64,000 nucleotides of DNA from Mesorhizobium tianshanense (GCF_007830515.1 NZ_VLKT01000028.1:1-64000); one strand, 5' to 3'; positions 50,324 through 59,941 are shown, counted from the stretch's first letter. Made by a program: numbers and translations. The notes: a model not told the origin generated them from the sequence alone.

Positions 50324-51916
50324 ATGAAAAAGAAATTGACTTTTGCGGCCGCGTTGCTGGCCGCAAGCGTCCTCGGCGGCATGGCCAATGCGAAGCAATT
50401 GGTCTACTGCTCGGAGGCGTCGCCGGCTGGCTTCGACCCGTCTCCGTGGAGCGGTGGCAATGACTTCGACGCGTCGTCGCGCACCATCTATTCGCGCCTG
50501 GTCGAGTTCGAACACGGCAAGACCACCATCACGCCCGGCCTCGCCGAGAGCTGGACGGTTTCCGACGACGGCCTCGAATACACGTTCAAGCTTCGGCCAG
50601 GCGTGAAGTTCCAGACCACCGACTACTTCACGCCGACGCGCGACCTCAACGCCGACGACGTAATCTTCTCCTTCGAACGCCAGTGGAAAAAGGAAAGCCC
50701 GTGGTACGACTATCTGGCAGGCACCGGCTGGGAATATTTTGCCGGCATGGGCTTCCCGGATCTTCTCAAGGAGATCGTCAAGGTCGACGACCTGACGGTG
50801 AAATTCGTGCTGAACAAGCCTGAAGTCGCTTTCCTGCCGGACCTCGGCATGGACTTTGCTTCGATCGTTTCCAAGGAATATGCCGACCAGCTCGACAAGG
50901 CTGACACCAGGCAGCAATTCACCCAGAAGCCGATCGGCACCGGTCCGTTCCAGTTCGTCGACTACCAGGTCGATGCGGTCATCCGCTATGCGGCATGGGA
51001 CGGCTACTTTGGCGGCCGCCAGAAGATCGACGATCTGATCTTCGCCATCACGACCGATCCGGCCGTGCGCGCGCAAAAGCTGAAGGCAGGTGAGTGCGAT
51101 ATCATGTCGTACCCGGCACCGGCCGACATCGCCGGCCTGCAGGCCGACCCGAACCTCAAGGTCGACGAGCAGGAAGGCCTGAACATCGGCTATATGGCCT
51201 ACAACACGACGCAGTCGCCCTTCGACAAGGTCGAAGTCCGCAAGGCCCTCAACATGGCCGTCAACAAGCAGGCGATTCTCGATGCGGTCTATCAGGGCGC
51301 CGGCCAGGCGGCCATAAATCCGATCCCGCCGACGATGTGGTCCTACAATAAGGACATCAAGGACGATCCGTACGATCCGGACGCGGCCAAGAAGATGCTG
51401 GCCGACGCCGGCGTCACGGATCTTTCGATGAAGATCTGGGCAATGCCCGTCAGCCGCCCGTACAATCCGAACGCCCAAAGAATCGCGGAACTGATCCAGG
51501 CCGACTATGCCAAGATCGGCGTGAAGGCCGAGATCGTCAGCTACGAATGGACCGAGTATCGCGAACGCGGCAAGCAGAAGGATCGTGACGGCGCCTTCCA
51601 GCTCGGCTGGACCGGCGACAATGGCGATCCGGACAACTTCCTGTTCCTGCTCGGCTGCGATGCCATCGGCCAGTCCAACTATGCGATCTGGTGCAACCAG
51701 GAGTTCGAAGGCCTGTTGCAGAAGGGCAAGGCGACCACGGACGTCGCCGAGCGCACCAAGATCTACGAGGAAGCTCAGGCCGTGTTCAAGCGTGAGGCCC
51801 CGTGGCTGACCATCGCCCATTCCAAGGTCTTCATGCCCATGAACAAGAAGGTTTCGGGCTTCGTCATGGATCCGCTCGGCATTCATCGGTTCGACGGCGT
51901 CGACGTCACCGAATAA
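50324..51916 (+). CDS. dppA: Dipeptide-type ABC transporter, periplasmic binding protein
   Basis: This 530-residue SBP-family 5 protein has the signal peptide KKKLTFAAALLAASVLGGMANA and a mature domain beginning KQLVYCSEASPAGFDPSPW. The DppA-like signature LNADDVIFSFERQWKKESPW and the C-terminal IAHSKVFMPMNKKVSGF are clear. The start at 50324 has GGGAGTCC before it. It is the first gene of an operon with two permeases and two ATPases. Di- and tripeptides, or heme-related molecules, are typical cargo. Confidence 0.93.
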   Translation: MKKKLTFAAALLAASVLGGMANAKQLVYCSEASPAGFDPSPWSGGNDFDASSRTIYSRLVEFEHGKTTITPGLAESWTVSDDGLEYTFKLRPGVKFQTTDYFTPTRDLNADDVIFSFERQWKKESPWYDYLAGTGWEYFAGMGFPDLLKEIVKVDDLTVKFVLNKPEVAFLPDLGMDFASIVSKEYADQLDKADTRQQFTQKPIGTGPFQFVDYQVDAVIRYAAWDGYFGGRQKIDDLIFAITTDPAVRAQKLKAGECDIMSYPAPADIAGLQADPNLKVDEQEGLNIGYMAYNTTQSPFDKVEVRKALNMAVNKQAILDAVYQGAGQAAINPIPPTMWSYNKDIKDDPYDPDAAKKMLADAGVTDLSMKIWAMPVSRPYNPNAQRIAELIQADYAKIGVKAEIVSYEWTEYRERGKQKDRDGAFQLGWTGDNGDPDNFLFLLGCDAIGQSNYAIWCNQEFEGLLQKGKATTDVAERTKIYEEAQAVFKREAPWLTIAHSKVFMPMNKKVSGFVMDPLGIHRFDGVDVTE

Positions 51917-51975
51917 GTCAACGAGAAATTGGACGGCGACGCTGGACTTCCGGCGCCGCCGTTCTATGAAGTACG

Positions 51976-52983
51976 ATGCTCCGCTATCTCCTCCACAAGC
52001 TCGCCTTGATCATCCCGACCGTGTTCGGCATATCGCTGGCGGCGTTCGCTTTCGTCCGGCTTCTGCCGGGCGACCCGATCCTGGCCCTGGCCGGCGAGCG
52101 CGGCGTCAGCCCCGAACGCTACGCGGAGCTTGTCGAGCGGTTTGGCTATAACCGGCCTTATGTCATCCAGTATCTGGAGTATATCGGCAGGGTCCTGACC
52201 GGCGACTTCGGCATATCGATCGCCACCAAGCGGCCGGTGCTCGGTGAATTCCAGGCGCTGTTTCCGGCCACGCTGGAACTGGCGACGATCGCGCTGATCA
52301 TCGCCGTGCTCATCGGCATTCCCGCCGGCATCTTCGCCGCGGTCAAGCGCGGGTCATGGTTCGACCAGGCAACGATGGGCGTGGCGCTGACCGGCTATTC
52401 GATGCCGATCTTCTGGTGGGGGCTGCTGCTCATCATATTCTTCTCCGGCTACCTCGGCTGGACGCCGGTTTCCGGTCGCATCGGCCTTCAATATTTCTTC
52501 AAACCGACGACGGGGTTCATGCTGATCGACAGCCTGATCTCCGGCAAGAGCGGCGCTTTCAGGTCCGCCGCCAGTCATCTGATCCTGCCGGCAATCGTGC
52601 TGGCGACGATTCCGCTCGCCGTCATAGCGCGCCAGACGCGCTCGGCGATGCTGGAGGTGCTGGGTGAGGACTATGTCCGCACCGCCCGCGCCAAGGGCCT
52701 GGCGCCGCGTCGCGTCATCGGCCTCCACGCTTTTCGCAATGCACTGATCCCCGTCGTCACCACCATCGGCCTGCAGGTCGGCACGCTGATGGCGGGCGCG
52801 ATCCTGACCGAAACGATCTTTTCCTGGCCCGGTATCGGTAAATGGATGATCGACGCGATCGGCAAGCGCGACTACGTCGTCGTCCAGAGCGGCTTGCTGA
52901 TCATCGCGCTGATCGTCATGGCGGTGAACCTGATCGTCGATGTGCTCTACGCCGTCATCAACCCACGTATCCGGGTGCAGTGA
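51976..52983 (+). CDS. dppB: Dipeptide-type ABC transporter permease 1
   Basis: This 335-residue inner-membrane permease of the DppB type begins LRYLLHKLALIIPTVFGISLAAFAFVRLLPGDPI and has about six helices. The EAA loop lies near the C-terminus (YVRTARAKGLAPRRVIGLHAFRNALIPVVTTIG) and TETIFSWPGIG follows. It pairs with the next permease. The start at 51976 is 59 bases after dppA. Confidence 0.94.
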   Translation: MLRYLLHKLALIIPTVFGISLAAFAFVRLLPGDPILALAGERGVSPERYAELVERFGYNRPYVIQYLEYIGRVLTGDFGISIATKRPVLGEFQALFPATLELATIALIIAVLIGIPAGIFAAVKRGSWFDQATMGVALTGYSMPIFWWGLLLIIFFSGYLGWTPVSGRIGLQYFFKPTTGFMLIDSLISGKSGAFRSAASHLILPAIVLATIPLAVIARQTRSAMLEVLGEDYVRTARAKGLAPRRVIGLHAFRNALIPVVTTIGLQVGTLMAGAILTETIFSWPGIGKWMIDAIGKRDYVVVQSGLLIIALIVMAVNLIVDVLYAVINPRIRVQ

Positions 52984-52984
52984 G

Positions 52985-53902
52985 ATGACCGACCAAACCA
53001 CGGCAGAAGCCACCGCCGCATCCATTCCGACCGGCGGCCGGCAACGCGCCTTTGCCGAATTCTGGCATTACTACTCGATGAACACCGGCGCCGTCATCGG
53101 CCTGGTCGTGTTCACGGCTCTGGTGCTGGTGGCGATTTTCGCGCCACTGGTCGCGCCGCATTCGCCTGACGAACAGTTTCGCGATGCGCTGCTGACGCCG
53201 CCGGTCTGGCAGGAGGGCGGCAAATCGATGTTCCTGCTCGGCACCGACGCCGTTGGCCGCGACATGCTTTCGCGGCTGATTTTCGGGGCGCGGTTCTCGC
53301 TGTTCATCGGTCTGGTCGTCGTGGTTTTCTCGCTGACCAGCGGCATCGTCCTCGGCGTGCTCGCCGGCTATTTCCGCGGCTGGGTCGATACGCTGATCAT
53401 GCGCGTCATGGACGTCATTCTGGCCTTCCCGTCGCTGCTCCTTGCCCTGGTTCTGGTGGCGATCCTCGGACCCGGCCTGTTCAACGCCATGCTGGCGATT
53501 GCGCTGGTGCTGCAGCCGCATTTCGCGCGGCTCACGCGCGCGGCGGTGATGGCCGAAAAGAACCGCGAATATGTGATCTCCGCCAAGGTGGCCGGTGCCA
53601 GTCATGTCAGGCTGATGGTGAAGACGATCTTGCCGAACTGCATGGCACCGCTGATCGTGCAGGCGACACTGTCCTTCTCCAACGCCATCCTCGAGGCCGC
53701 GGCTCTCGGCTTCCTCGGCGTCGGCGCGCAGCCGCCGACGCCGGAATGGGGCACCATGCTCGCCACGGCGCGGGAGTTCATCCTGCGCGCGCCATGGGTG
53801 GTGACCTTCCCCGGTCTCGCCATCCTGATCACGGTGCTTGCCATCAACCTGATCGGCGATGGCCTGCGCGATGCCTTCGATCCCAAGCTGAAGAGGTCGT
53901 GA
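52985..53902 (+). CDS. dppC: Dipeptide-type ABC transporter permease 2
   Basis: This 305-residue inner-membrane permease of the DppC type has an N-terminal cytoplasmic tail of about 30 residues, the typical LLGTDAVGRDMLSRLIFGARFSL motif and an EAA loop YVISAKVAGASHVRLMVKTILPNCM. About six helices are present. It follows dppB with one base between stop and start. A longer upstream frame is inside dppB and is rejected. Confidence 0.94.
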   Translation: MTDQTTAEATAASIPTGGRQRAFAEFWHYYSMNTGAVIGLVVFTALVLVAIFAPLVAPHSPDEQFRDALLTPPVWQEGGKSMFLLGTDAVGRDMLSRLIFGARFSLFIGLVVVVFSLTSGIVLGVLAGYFRGWVDTLIMRVMDVILAFPSLLLALVLVAILGPGLFNAMLAIALVLQPHFARLTRAAVMAEKNREYVISAKVAGASHVRLMVKTILPNCMAPLIVQATLSFSNAILEAAALGFLGVGAQPPTPEWGTMLATAREFILRAPWVVTFPGLAILITVLAINLIGDGLRDAFDPKLKRS

Positions 53903-53904
53903 TC

Positions 53905-54780
53905 ATGCCTCTTCTCGAGATCAAGAACCTCACCGTGTCCTTCGATACCGCTGCCGGACCGTTCATGGCCGTACAAGGCATCGACCTGTCGATCGAGCCG
54001 CGCGAGGTGCTGGCGATCGTCGGTGAATCCGGCTCCGGCAAATCGGTGGCGATGCTGGCGGTGATGGGGCTGTTGCCGAACACGGCGACGGTGAAGGCCG
54101 ACCGCATGGCGTTCGACGGCATTGACTTGCTTGAGCTCGGTCCGTCCGAGCGCCGCAAGATCGTCGGCAAGGACATCTCGATGATCTTCCAGGAGCCGAT
54201 CGCCAGTCTCAATCCATGCTTCACCGCCGGCTTCCAGATCGAGGAGGTGCTGCGCTTCCACATGGGCATGGACCGCGCCCAGCGCAGGGCTCGCGCCGTC
54301 GAACTGATGAAGCTGGTCGGCATCGCCGATCCGGAAGAGCGGCTGAATTCGTTCCCGCACCAGATGTCGGGCGGCCAGTGCCAGCGCGTCATGATCGCCA
54401 TTGCCATCGCCTGCAATCCGAAGCTGTTGATTGCCGATGAGCCGACCACCGCGCTCGACGTCACCATCCAGAAGCAGATCCTCGACCTGTTGGTTGGCTT
54501 GCAGGCCAAATACGGCATGGGGCTGATCATGATCACCCACAATATGGGCGTTGTCGCCGAGACCGCCGACCGCGTCATCGTCCAGTACAAGGGCCGCAAG
54601 ATGGAGGAGGCCGACGTCCTGTCGCTGTTCGAGCAGCCGAAGAGCAACTACACGCGCGCGCTTCTGTCGGCGCTGCCGGAAAACGCCGTCGGCGACCGGC
54701 TGCCGACCATTTCCGACATGCTGTTCGAACCGGCCCCCTCTGTCGCGGGAACTGAGCCTGCAACGGGAGCCGCGTCATGA
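53905..54780 (+). CDS. dppD: Dipeptide-type ABC transporter ATPase 1
   Basis: This 291-residue ATPase of the DppD/OppD type has Walker A GESGSGKSV, signature SGGQCQRVM (with Cys in place of the usual Arg), Walker B LLIADEPTTALD and the switch His in IMITHNMGVVAE. The C-terminal half lacks an obvious Cys cluster and is shorter than in many OppD proteins. It follows dppC with two bases between stop and start, and overlaps dppF by four bases. Confidence 0.93.
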   Translation: MPLLEIKNLTVSFDTAAGPFMAVQGIDLSIEPREVLAIVGESGSGKSVAMLAVMGLLPNTATVKADRMAFDGIDLLELGPSERRKIVGKDISMIFQEPIASLNPCFTAGFQIEEVLRFHMGMDRAQRRARAVELMKLVGIADPEERLNSFPHQMSGGQCQRVMIAIAIACNPKLLIADEPTTALDVTIQKQILDLLVGLQAKYGMGLIMITHNMGVVAETADRVIVQYKGRKMEEADVLSLFEQPKSNYTRALLSALPENAVGDRLPTISDMLFEPAPSVAGTEPATGAAS

Positions 54781-55607
54781 GCGCGACGGTTCTCGAGGGC
54801 AAAAACATCGTGCGCGACTATCATGTCGGCGGCGGCCTGTTTCGCCCCTCGCGCACGGTGCATGCGGTCAAGGGCGTCTCGTTCAGCGTCGACAAGGGCA
54901 AGACGCTGGCCATCGTCGGCGAAAGCGGCTGCGGCAAGTCAACGCTCGCCCGCATCATCACCCTGATCGATCCGGCGACATCGGGTGAGCTCTTCATCGA
55001 CGGCAACAAGGTCGACATCGCTAAGGACGGCTTGACGAAGGAGATGCGCCGCAAGGTGCAGATCGTCTTCCAGAACCCCTATGGTTCGCTCAATCCGCGC
55101 CAGAAGATCGGCGACGTGCTGGGCGAGCCGCTGCTCATCAACACCGACAAGCCGGCCGACGAACGGCGCGATCTCGCCATGAAGATGCTGAAGAAGGTCG
55201 GCCTCGGACCGGAGCATTACAACCGTTACCCGCATATGTTCTCGGGCGGCCAGCGCCAGCGCATTGCCATCGCCCGCGCGCTGATGCTCAATCCGAGCCT
55301 CCTGGTGCTCGACGAGCCGGTTTCGGCGCTCGATCTTTCGGTGCAGGCGCAGGTGCTCAACCTGCTCGCCGACCTGCAGGACGAGTTCGAGCTGACCTAT
55401 GTCTTCATCAGCCACGACCTGTCGGTGGTGCGCTACATCGCCGACGACGTGATGGTCATGTATTTCGGCGAGGCGGTCGAATATGGTTCGCGCGACACGG
55501 TCTTCGCTGACCCCAAGCACAACTACACCAAGACATTGTTCGCCGCGACGCCGCGCGCCGACGTCGCCAGCATCAAGGCGAGGCTGGCGAAGAAGAAGGC
55601 CGCCTAG
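54777..55607 (+). CDS. dppF: Dipeptide-type ABC transporter ATPase 2
   Basis: This 276-residue ATPase of the DppF/OppF type has Walker A GESGCGKST, signature FSGGQRQRIAIARALML, Walker B LLVLDEPVSALD and VFISHDLSVVRY. The C-terminal tail beyond residue 250 is short. It starts within the end of dppD (ATGA) and is the last gene of the operon, with a convergent PLP-enzyme gene after it. Confidence 0.94.
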   Translation: MSATVLEGKNIVRDYHVGGGLFRPSRTVHAVKGVSFSVDKGKTLAIVGESGCGKSTLARIITLIDPATSGELFIDGNKVDIAKDGLTKEMRRKVQIVFQNPYGSLNPRQKIGDVLGEPLLINTDKPADERRDLAMKMLKKVGLGPEHYNRYPHMFSGGQRQRIAIARALMLNPSLLVLDEPVSALDLSVQAQVLNLLADLQDEFELTYVFISHDLSVVRYIADDVMVMYFGEAVEYGSRDTVFADPKHNYTKTLFAATPRADVASIKARLAKKKAA

Positions 55608-55651
55608 ACCCCGCAATCGCGGCCGTCAGGCGAGGATAACTTCCAAGTTGC

Positions 55652-56932
55652 TCACGATAGCCGGGCGATGATAGCGCGCAGGGTCTCGCCGAAGCGCTGG
55701 ACTTCCTCGATCGTGTTGTAATGCACCAGCGAGGCGCGGACGGCGCCGCTGTCCATGCTGAGGTTCAGGCGCTTCATCAGCCGCGGCGCGTACATATGGC
55801 CGTCGCGGATGCCAATCTGCATTTCGGCCATCGCCTCGACGATCATTTGCGGCGACAGCGTGCCGATGTTGAAGCAGAAGGTCGGCACGCGCTCGTTGCG
55901 GCGGGCTTCGTCGGCGACGCCATAGATCGTCGCGCCGCAACCCTTGAGCACGGCAAGCATTTCGCGCGCCAGCACCAACTCGTAGTCGCGGATGGCATTC
56001 ATGCCGGCGACGATGTTGTCGCGCCGCGACCGGTTGTTCTCAGCCAGGAAGTTGCGGCCGATCGATTCGAGATAGCGCACCGCGGCATCCATGCCGGAGA
56101 CGTTCTCGTAGATGAAGGTGCCGGCCTCGACCTTGTAGGGCGGCTCGTCGGGAATGAAATCCTCGCGGAAGGTCGGCAGGCGCTTCAGCGTTTCGAAACG
56201 GCCCCACAGGAAGCCCATATGCGGCGAGAAATTCTTGTAGCCGGAGCAGACCAGATAGTCGCAGTCCCAGGCCTGCACGTCGATCAGCCCGTGCGGCCCG
56301 TAATGCACGCAGTCGAGGAACACTTCGGCGCCGGCGGCATGCGCGATGTCGGCCACCGCAGCGACATCGACGATCGAGCCGATCGAATGCGCCGTCACCG
56401 TACAGGCGACGAGCCGGGTGCGTTCGCAGACCAGAGGACGAAGGTCGTCGACATGGAGGTTGCCGTCGTCGCGCATCCGCCACCATTTGAATTTCGCGCC
56501 GGCGGGCGCCAGCGCCAGCCATGTCGCGATGTTGGCGTCGTGGTCCATATCGGTGATGACGATCTCGTCACGCTCTCCGAGCATCTGGCCGATGCCGAGA
56601 CTGACGAGGCGGATGAACGAAGTGGCGTTCATGCCGAAACAGATTTCCGCAGGGCTATAGGCGTTGATCAGCAGTGCCACGCTTTCGCGCGCATCGGCGA
56701 TCGCCTGGTCGACGGCGACGCTGCGGCCATAGCGGCCACCGCGCTGCACATTGTGCGCGACCAGATGATTGGTCACCGCGTCGAGCACGCTTTGCGGGAT
56801 CTGCGCGCCGGCGGCGTTGTCCATGAAGATGAAGTCGCCAGCCTGCTGCAGGGCTGGAAACATGGCGCGGATCGTGTCGACCGGGAAGGCTGCGGAGACG
56901 TCGCGCGCACTAGGGGTCTGATGCTTGTTCAA
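55652..56932 (-). CDS. Class-V aminotransferase-fold enzyme, cysteine desulfurase-like
   Basis: This 426-residue PLP enzyme has the Schiff-base Lys233 in CSGYKNFSPHMGFLWG and the pocket Asp in EVFLDCVHYGPHG. MDNAAGAQIPQSVLDAVTNHLV opens a cysteine desulfurase-like N-terminus, but no active-site Cys loop resembling SufS or IscS is seen. Members of this sub-branch (TIGR01976-like) have no firm function. The start is a TTG at 56932 with AGGAGA seven bases ahead; the open frame before it is spurious. It ends the GntR-linked cluster, 67 bases from the permease gene on the same strand. Confidence 0.85.
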   Translation of the reverse strand: MNKHQTPSARDVSAAFPVDTIRAMFPALQQAGDFIFMDNAAGAQIPQSVLDAVTNHLVAHNVQRGGRYGRSVAVDQAIADARESVALLINAYSPAEICFGMNATSFIRLVSLGIGQMLGERDEIVITDMDHDANIATWLALAPAGAKFKWWRMRDDGNLHVDDLRPLVCERTRLVACTVTAHSIGSIVDVAAVADIAHAAGAEVFLDCVHYGPHGLIDVQAWDCDYLVCSGYKNFSPHMGFLWGRFETLKRLPTFREDFIPDEPPYKVEAGTFIYENVSGMDAAVRYLESIGRNFLAENNRSRRDNIVAGMNAIRDYELVLAREMLAVLKGCGATIYGVADEARRNERVPTFCFNIGTLSPQMIVEAMAEMQIGIRDGHMYAPRLMKRLNLSMDSGAVRASLVHYNTIEEVQRFGETLRAIIARLS

Positions 56933-56999
56933 GATGGTCTCCTGCGAAGTGCCTGACAGTTGGGGAAGCGAAAATTGACAGATGGCGAAGCTGCCGAGG

Positions 57000-57683
57000 T
57001 CAGCGGGTCTTTTCGGTTTTGAAGCGGCGTTCCAGCAGGCTGACGAGGCGGACCATCGGCCAGAGAAAGATGAGATAGACCAGCGCTGCGCCAATCAGCG
57101 GCGAGGGGTTGGCGTAGAGCGACTGCGCGTTGGTCGCTTCCTTCAGCAGTTCGGGCAGCGCCACGGTGGAGGCGAGCGAGGTGTCCTTGAACATCGAAAC
57201 GCAGTTGCTGGTCATCGGCGGAATGACCACGCGGATTGCCTGCGGCAGCACCACCTTGCGCAAGGTCAGCAAAAACGGCAGGCCGAGTGCCTGCGCCGCC
57301 TCGAACTGGCCGCGCGGAATGCTCTCTATGCCGGAGCGGAACACCTCAGCCGAATAGGCCGCCATGATGATGGCGAATGCCGTCACCGCGGAGGTCCAGG
57401 ACGACAGGCGTATGCCGAGGAATGGCAGCGCGTAGTAGATCAGGATCAGCACGACCAGCACCGGCATCGCCCGGAAAATATCGATATAGCCAACCGCCAG
57501 CAGCCGCAGCGGCTTTGGCGCATAGAGCCGCACCAGGCTGATCGCCAGGCCGACGGGAATGCCGATGCCGATGCTCAACAGCCCGAGCAGCAGCGTGTTC
57601 AGGAAGCCGCGCAGCAGCGCCGGCAGGCTGGAGATCATGACATCGGCGTTGAAGAAGGTCTCGATCAGCGACATGGGGAGCAT
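57000..57683 (-). CDS. Polar amino acid ABC transporter permease
   Basis: This 227-residue inner-membrane permease of the HisM/GlnP class has about five helices, with RGFLNTLLLGLLSIGIGIPVGLAISLVRLYA at the front. The EAA-type loop QFEAAQALGLPFLLTLRKVVLPQAIRVVIPP contacts the ATPase. No ATPase gene of this class is in the cluster, so the permease either uses an ATPase from elsewhere or is part of a split set. An alternative start three codons later (MSLIETFF) is possible. Confidence 0.92.
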   Translation of the reverse strand: MLPMSLIETFFNADVMISSLPALLRGFLNTLLLGLLSIGIGIPVGLAISLVRLYAPKPLRLLAVGYIDIFRAMPVLVVLILIYYALPFLGIRLSSWTSAVTAFAIIMAAYSAEVFRSGIESIPRGQFEAAQALGLPFLLTLRKVVLPQAIRVVIPPMTSNCVSMFKDTSLASTVALPELLKEATNAQSLYANPSPLIGAALVYLIFLWPMVRLVSLLERRFKTEKTR

Positions 57684-57726
57684 TCCCGAAAGATTTGGCG
57701 TCCCGCGACGCTAAGGCATGGCTCCG

Positions 57727-57816
57727 AGACCGGAAATCGGCCTTTTGAGCGGATCATGCGTGAAAGTCGAAAGGCTGCGGCGTCCGTTGCGCGTCCACGA
57801 GGGCGCGCAACGCTGC
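57727..57816. repeat. Dispersed repeat family A, copy 3
   Basis: CGAGACCGGAAATCGGCCTTTTGAGCGGATCATGCGTGAAAGTCGAAAGG is followed by CTGCGGCGTCCGTTGCGCGTCCACGAGGGCGCGCAACGCTGC, so both the central block and the final GCGTCC hairpin of the copy at 4965 are present, although more diverged. It fills the gap between the binding-protein and permease genes of the GntR-linked cluster. Confidence 0.6.
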
Positions 57817-57873
57817 CCCGTGAGACTGCTGCGCCGGCGCGGAAGCCGGCGCAATCTCGGCATGAGTTGCTGC

Positions 57874-58671
57874 TCAGGCCTTCGGCACCGGCATTTCCTT
57901 GACGGTCGAAGAATCGGCGGGCGCGTCGCTGCCGAACCACTTCTTGTGGATCGCGGCCAGCGTGCCGTCCTTCTTCATCGCGGTCAGCGCGTCGTTCAGC
58001 TTGCCGAGCAGCGGGTGGTCCTTGGCCATCATCAGGCCGTACTGCTCGCCGGTCTTGATGCGCTCTTTTACGGCGAGATCCTTCATCTTGGTGAAGGAGT
58101 ATTCCAGGCCCGGAACGTCGCTGACCGCGGCGTCGACGCGACCGGCGCTGAGATCGAGCAGCAGGTTCTGCTGCGTGTCGTAGCCCTTCACCTCGCTGAA
58201 CCCGCCGGCCTCCTGGTGCTGCTTGGTCCAGGCTTCCCCGGTCGAGCCGGACAGCACGCCGATGATCTTGCCCTTGAGGTCGGCCTCGGCCATGATCGGG
58301 CTGTCGGCCTTGGCGGCGATGCCCATGTCGGAATCATAATAGGGCTGCGTGAATGCCTGCGACTTCAGTCGCTCCGGCGTGATCGTGATCGACGAGATGG
58401 CAACGTCGATGCGCTTCGACGTGGTGGCGGCGAACAGGGCCTGAAATCCGAGGTCGGCAATTTCCGTGGTCATGCCGATGCGCTTTGCCGCTTCGTTGAC
58501 GATGTCGACTTCGAAACCCTCGAACGTGCCGCTTTCGTTCTTGTATTCGAAGGGCGGATTGGTCGGATAGGCGCCGACGTTCAGCACGTCCGCGGCATAG
58601 GCGGTGGCCGGGCCGGCGGCGATGCCGATGGCGGCAGCGAGAAGAAGCAGGTTGCGACGAGTGAAGCTCAT
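57874..58671 (-). CDS. Amino acid ABC transporter, periplasmic binding protein
   Basis: This 265-residue SBP-family 3 protein has a signal peptide ending near GPATAYAA and the mature start VLNVGAYPTNPPFEYKNESGTFEGFEVDIVNEAAKRIG. The typical ligand loop ISSITITPERLKSQAFTQPYYDSDMGI and the C-terminal DGTLAAIHKKWFG are clear. The ligand is a polar amino acid or a close analogue. The ATG at 58671 gives the usual start MSFTRRNLLLL. It lies between the kynureninase-like gene and the permease gene, all on the same strand. Confidence 0.92.
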   Translation of the reverse strand: MSFTRRNLLLLAAAIGIAAGPATAYAADVLNVGAYPTNPPFEYKNESGTFEGFEVDIVNEAAKRIGMTTEIADLGFQALFAATTSKRIDVAISSITITPERLKSQAFTQPYYDSDMGIAAKADSPIMAEADLKGKIIGVLSGSTGEAWTKQHQEAGGFSEVKGYDTQQNLLLDLSAGRVDAAVSDVPGLEYSFTKMKDLAVKERIKTGEQYGLMMAKDHPLLGKLNDALTAMKKDGTLAAIHKKWFGSDAPADSSTVKEMPVPKA

Positions 58672-58770
58672 TTTCGTTCCCTCTGGTTCGGCCACTCCCT
58701 GTGGCGATTTTCACTTCCGCCCCTTTCAGCGCCGTATTTCCGGACACTGCAGGCGAGGCGGCGCCTGAAG

Positions 58771-59910
58771 TCAGGATGCGCGGCGTTGCCGCGCGCCGAT
58801 CAACTGTTGCAGGCGCTCCAGCAGTGCATCGACCGCGGCGTCCGTGGTGACCATGCCGGGCGACAGCCTGAGCGTCGCGCTGCGCGTGTCGCAGTAGAGT
58901 CGCTCATCGCGCAGCGTCGACACTGTCTTCACCGGGTCGACGCCTTGCGGCAAGGTCAGCATGACGCTGCCGCCGCGCTCGTCTGGATCGAGCGGCGAAC
59001 GGACCGTCCAGCCATTGTCCAGCGCGCAGCCGACAATGCGCTCGGTCATGCTGGCGTTCTGGGCGCGGATGGCGTCGACGCCTGTCTCGGCGACCCATTC
59101 GAGGCCGGGCAGCGATGCGACGCTGGCCAGGATGGCCGGCGTGCCATGGTCGAAACGGCGCGCATCGTCCGCATAGGCGAAACTGTCGAGATCCCACGAA
59201 AATGGGTTTGGCTGGCTGAACCAGCCGCGAAGTTCCGGCCGGCATGTTGCCAGGAGATCGGGCGTCACCTGCAGGATGCCGGCGCCCGAGGTGCCGCACA
59301 GCCATTTCAGCGAGGTCGAGACGACGAAATCGACCGGCGTCTTCGCGATCGAGAAGGGCGTCACGCCGACCCCTTGGGTGATGTCGACACCGATGATGGT
59401 GCCCATCTTCCGGCCATGCGCGGCAAGCCGCGCCACGTCGCAGCGGTGCGAGGCTGTCGAGGTGACGAAGGTCAGCAAGGCGAGGCCGATATCGTCCTGC
59501 CAGCGTGCGATGAAATCCTCGTCGCGCACCCAGCTCTCACCGGGCCGCAGCGGCACGGTATCGAGCGTGAAGTTGAAGCGCTCTGCAAGTCCGGCAAGCA
59601 GGAAGTGCAGGCTCGGAAAACAGTCGGCCGCGACCAGAATGCGTTTTCCCGCCAGACGCTCGGACGGCAAGGCGCCGATCAGACTGTAAAGGGCCGATGT
59701 GACGTTCTCGGCGGTGGTCAGTGTGCCCTGCGGGGCATCGATCAGCGAACCCCAGGCATCGATGAAGCGCTGCCTCGCGGCAAGGGCGGCCGGCCATTGG
59801 CCGTCATCTTCCGCCGACCAGACGCCCGAGAATTCCGACAGGGCAGCAGCCATGCGCTCCGCCTTGCCGGGAAACGTTCCGATCGAATGGTAGAGAAAAT
59901 AACCAGACAC
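58771..59910 (-). CDS. Kynureninase-like class-V PLP enzyme
   Basis: This 379-residue enzyme has the Schiff-base Lys202 in STSLKWLCGTSGAG and the pocket Asp176 in IIGVDITQGVGV. YHSIGTFPGKAE at the N-terminus, with NPFSWDLDSF and FDHGTPAILASVASL further on, recalls the kynureninase/isopenicillin epimerase branch of class V. A hydrolytic or beta-elimination reaction on an amino acid is plausible; kynurenine itself is not shown. The start is a GTG at 59910. A 16-base palindrome at 59926-59941 sits just upstream, the same as the one near the GntR gene. Confidence 0.83.
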   Translation of the reverse strand: MSGYFLYHSIGTFPGKAERMAAALSEFSGVWSAEDDGQWPAALAARQRFIDAWGSLIDAPQGTLTTAENVTSALYSLIGALPSERLAGKRILVAADCFPSLHFLLAGLAERFNFTLDTVPLRPGESWVRDEDFIARWQDDIGLALLTFVTSTASHRCDVARLAAHGRKMGTIIGVDITQGVGVTPFSIAKTPVDFVVSTSLKWLCGTSGAGILQVTPDLLATCRPELRGWFSQPNPFSWDLDSFAYADDARRFDHGTPAILASVASLPGLEWVAETGVDAIRAQNASMTERIVGCALDNGWTVRSPLDPDERGGSVMLTLPQGVDPVKTVSTLRDERLYCDTRSATLRLSPGMVTTDAAVDALLERLQQLIGARQRRAS

Positions 59911-59925
59911 TACGCCTTTGCTCCC

Positions 59926-59941
59926 GTGATCATGTGATCAC
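59926..59941. promoter_or_regulatory. GntR operator, site 1
   Basis: GTGATCA-TG-TGATCAC is a perfect palindrome of 7-base arms ending 16 bases upstream of the kynureninase-like GTG, and is followed by AAAACGGA. An equivalent site lies at 60874-60889. The arrangement indicates that the same dimer, most likely the neighbouring GntR protein, controls both genes. Confidence 0.78.
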
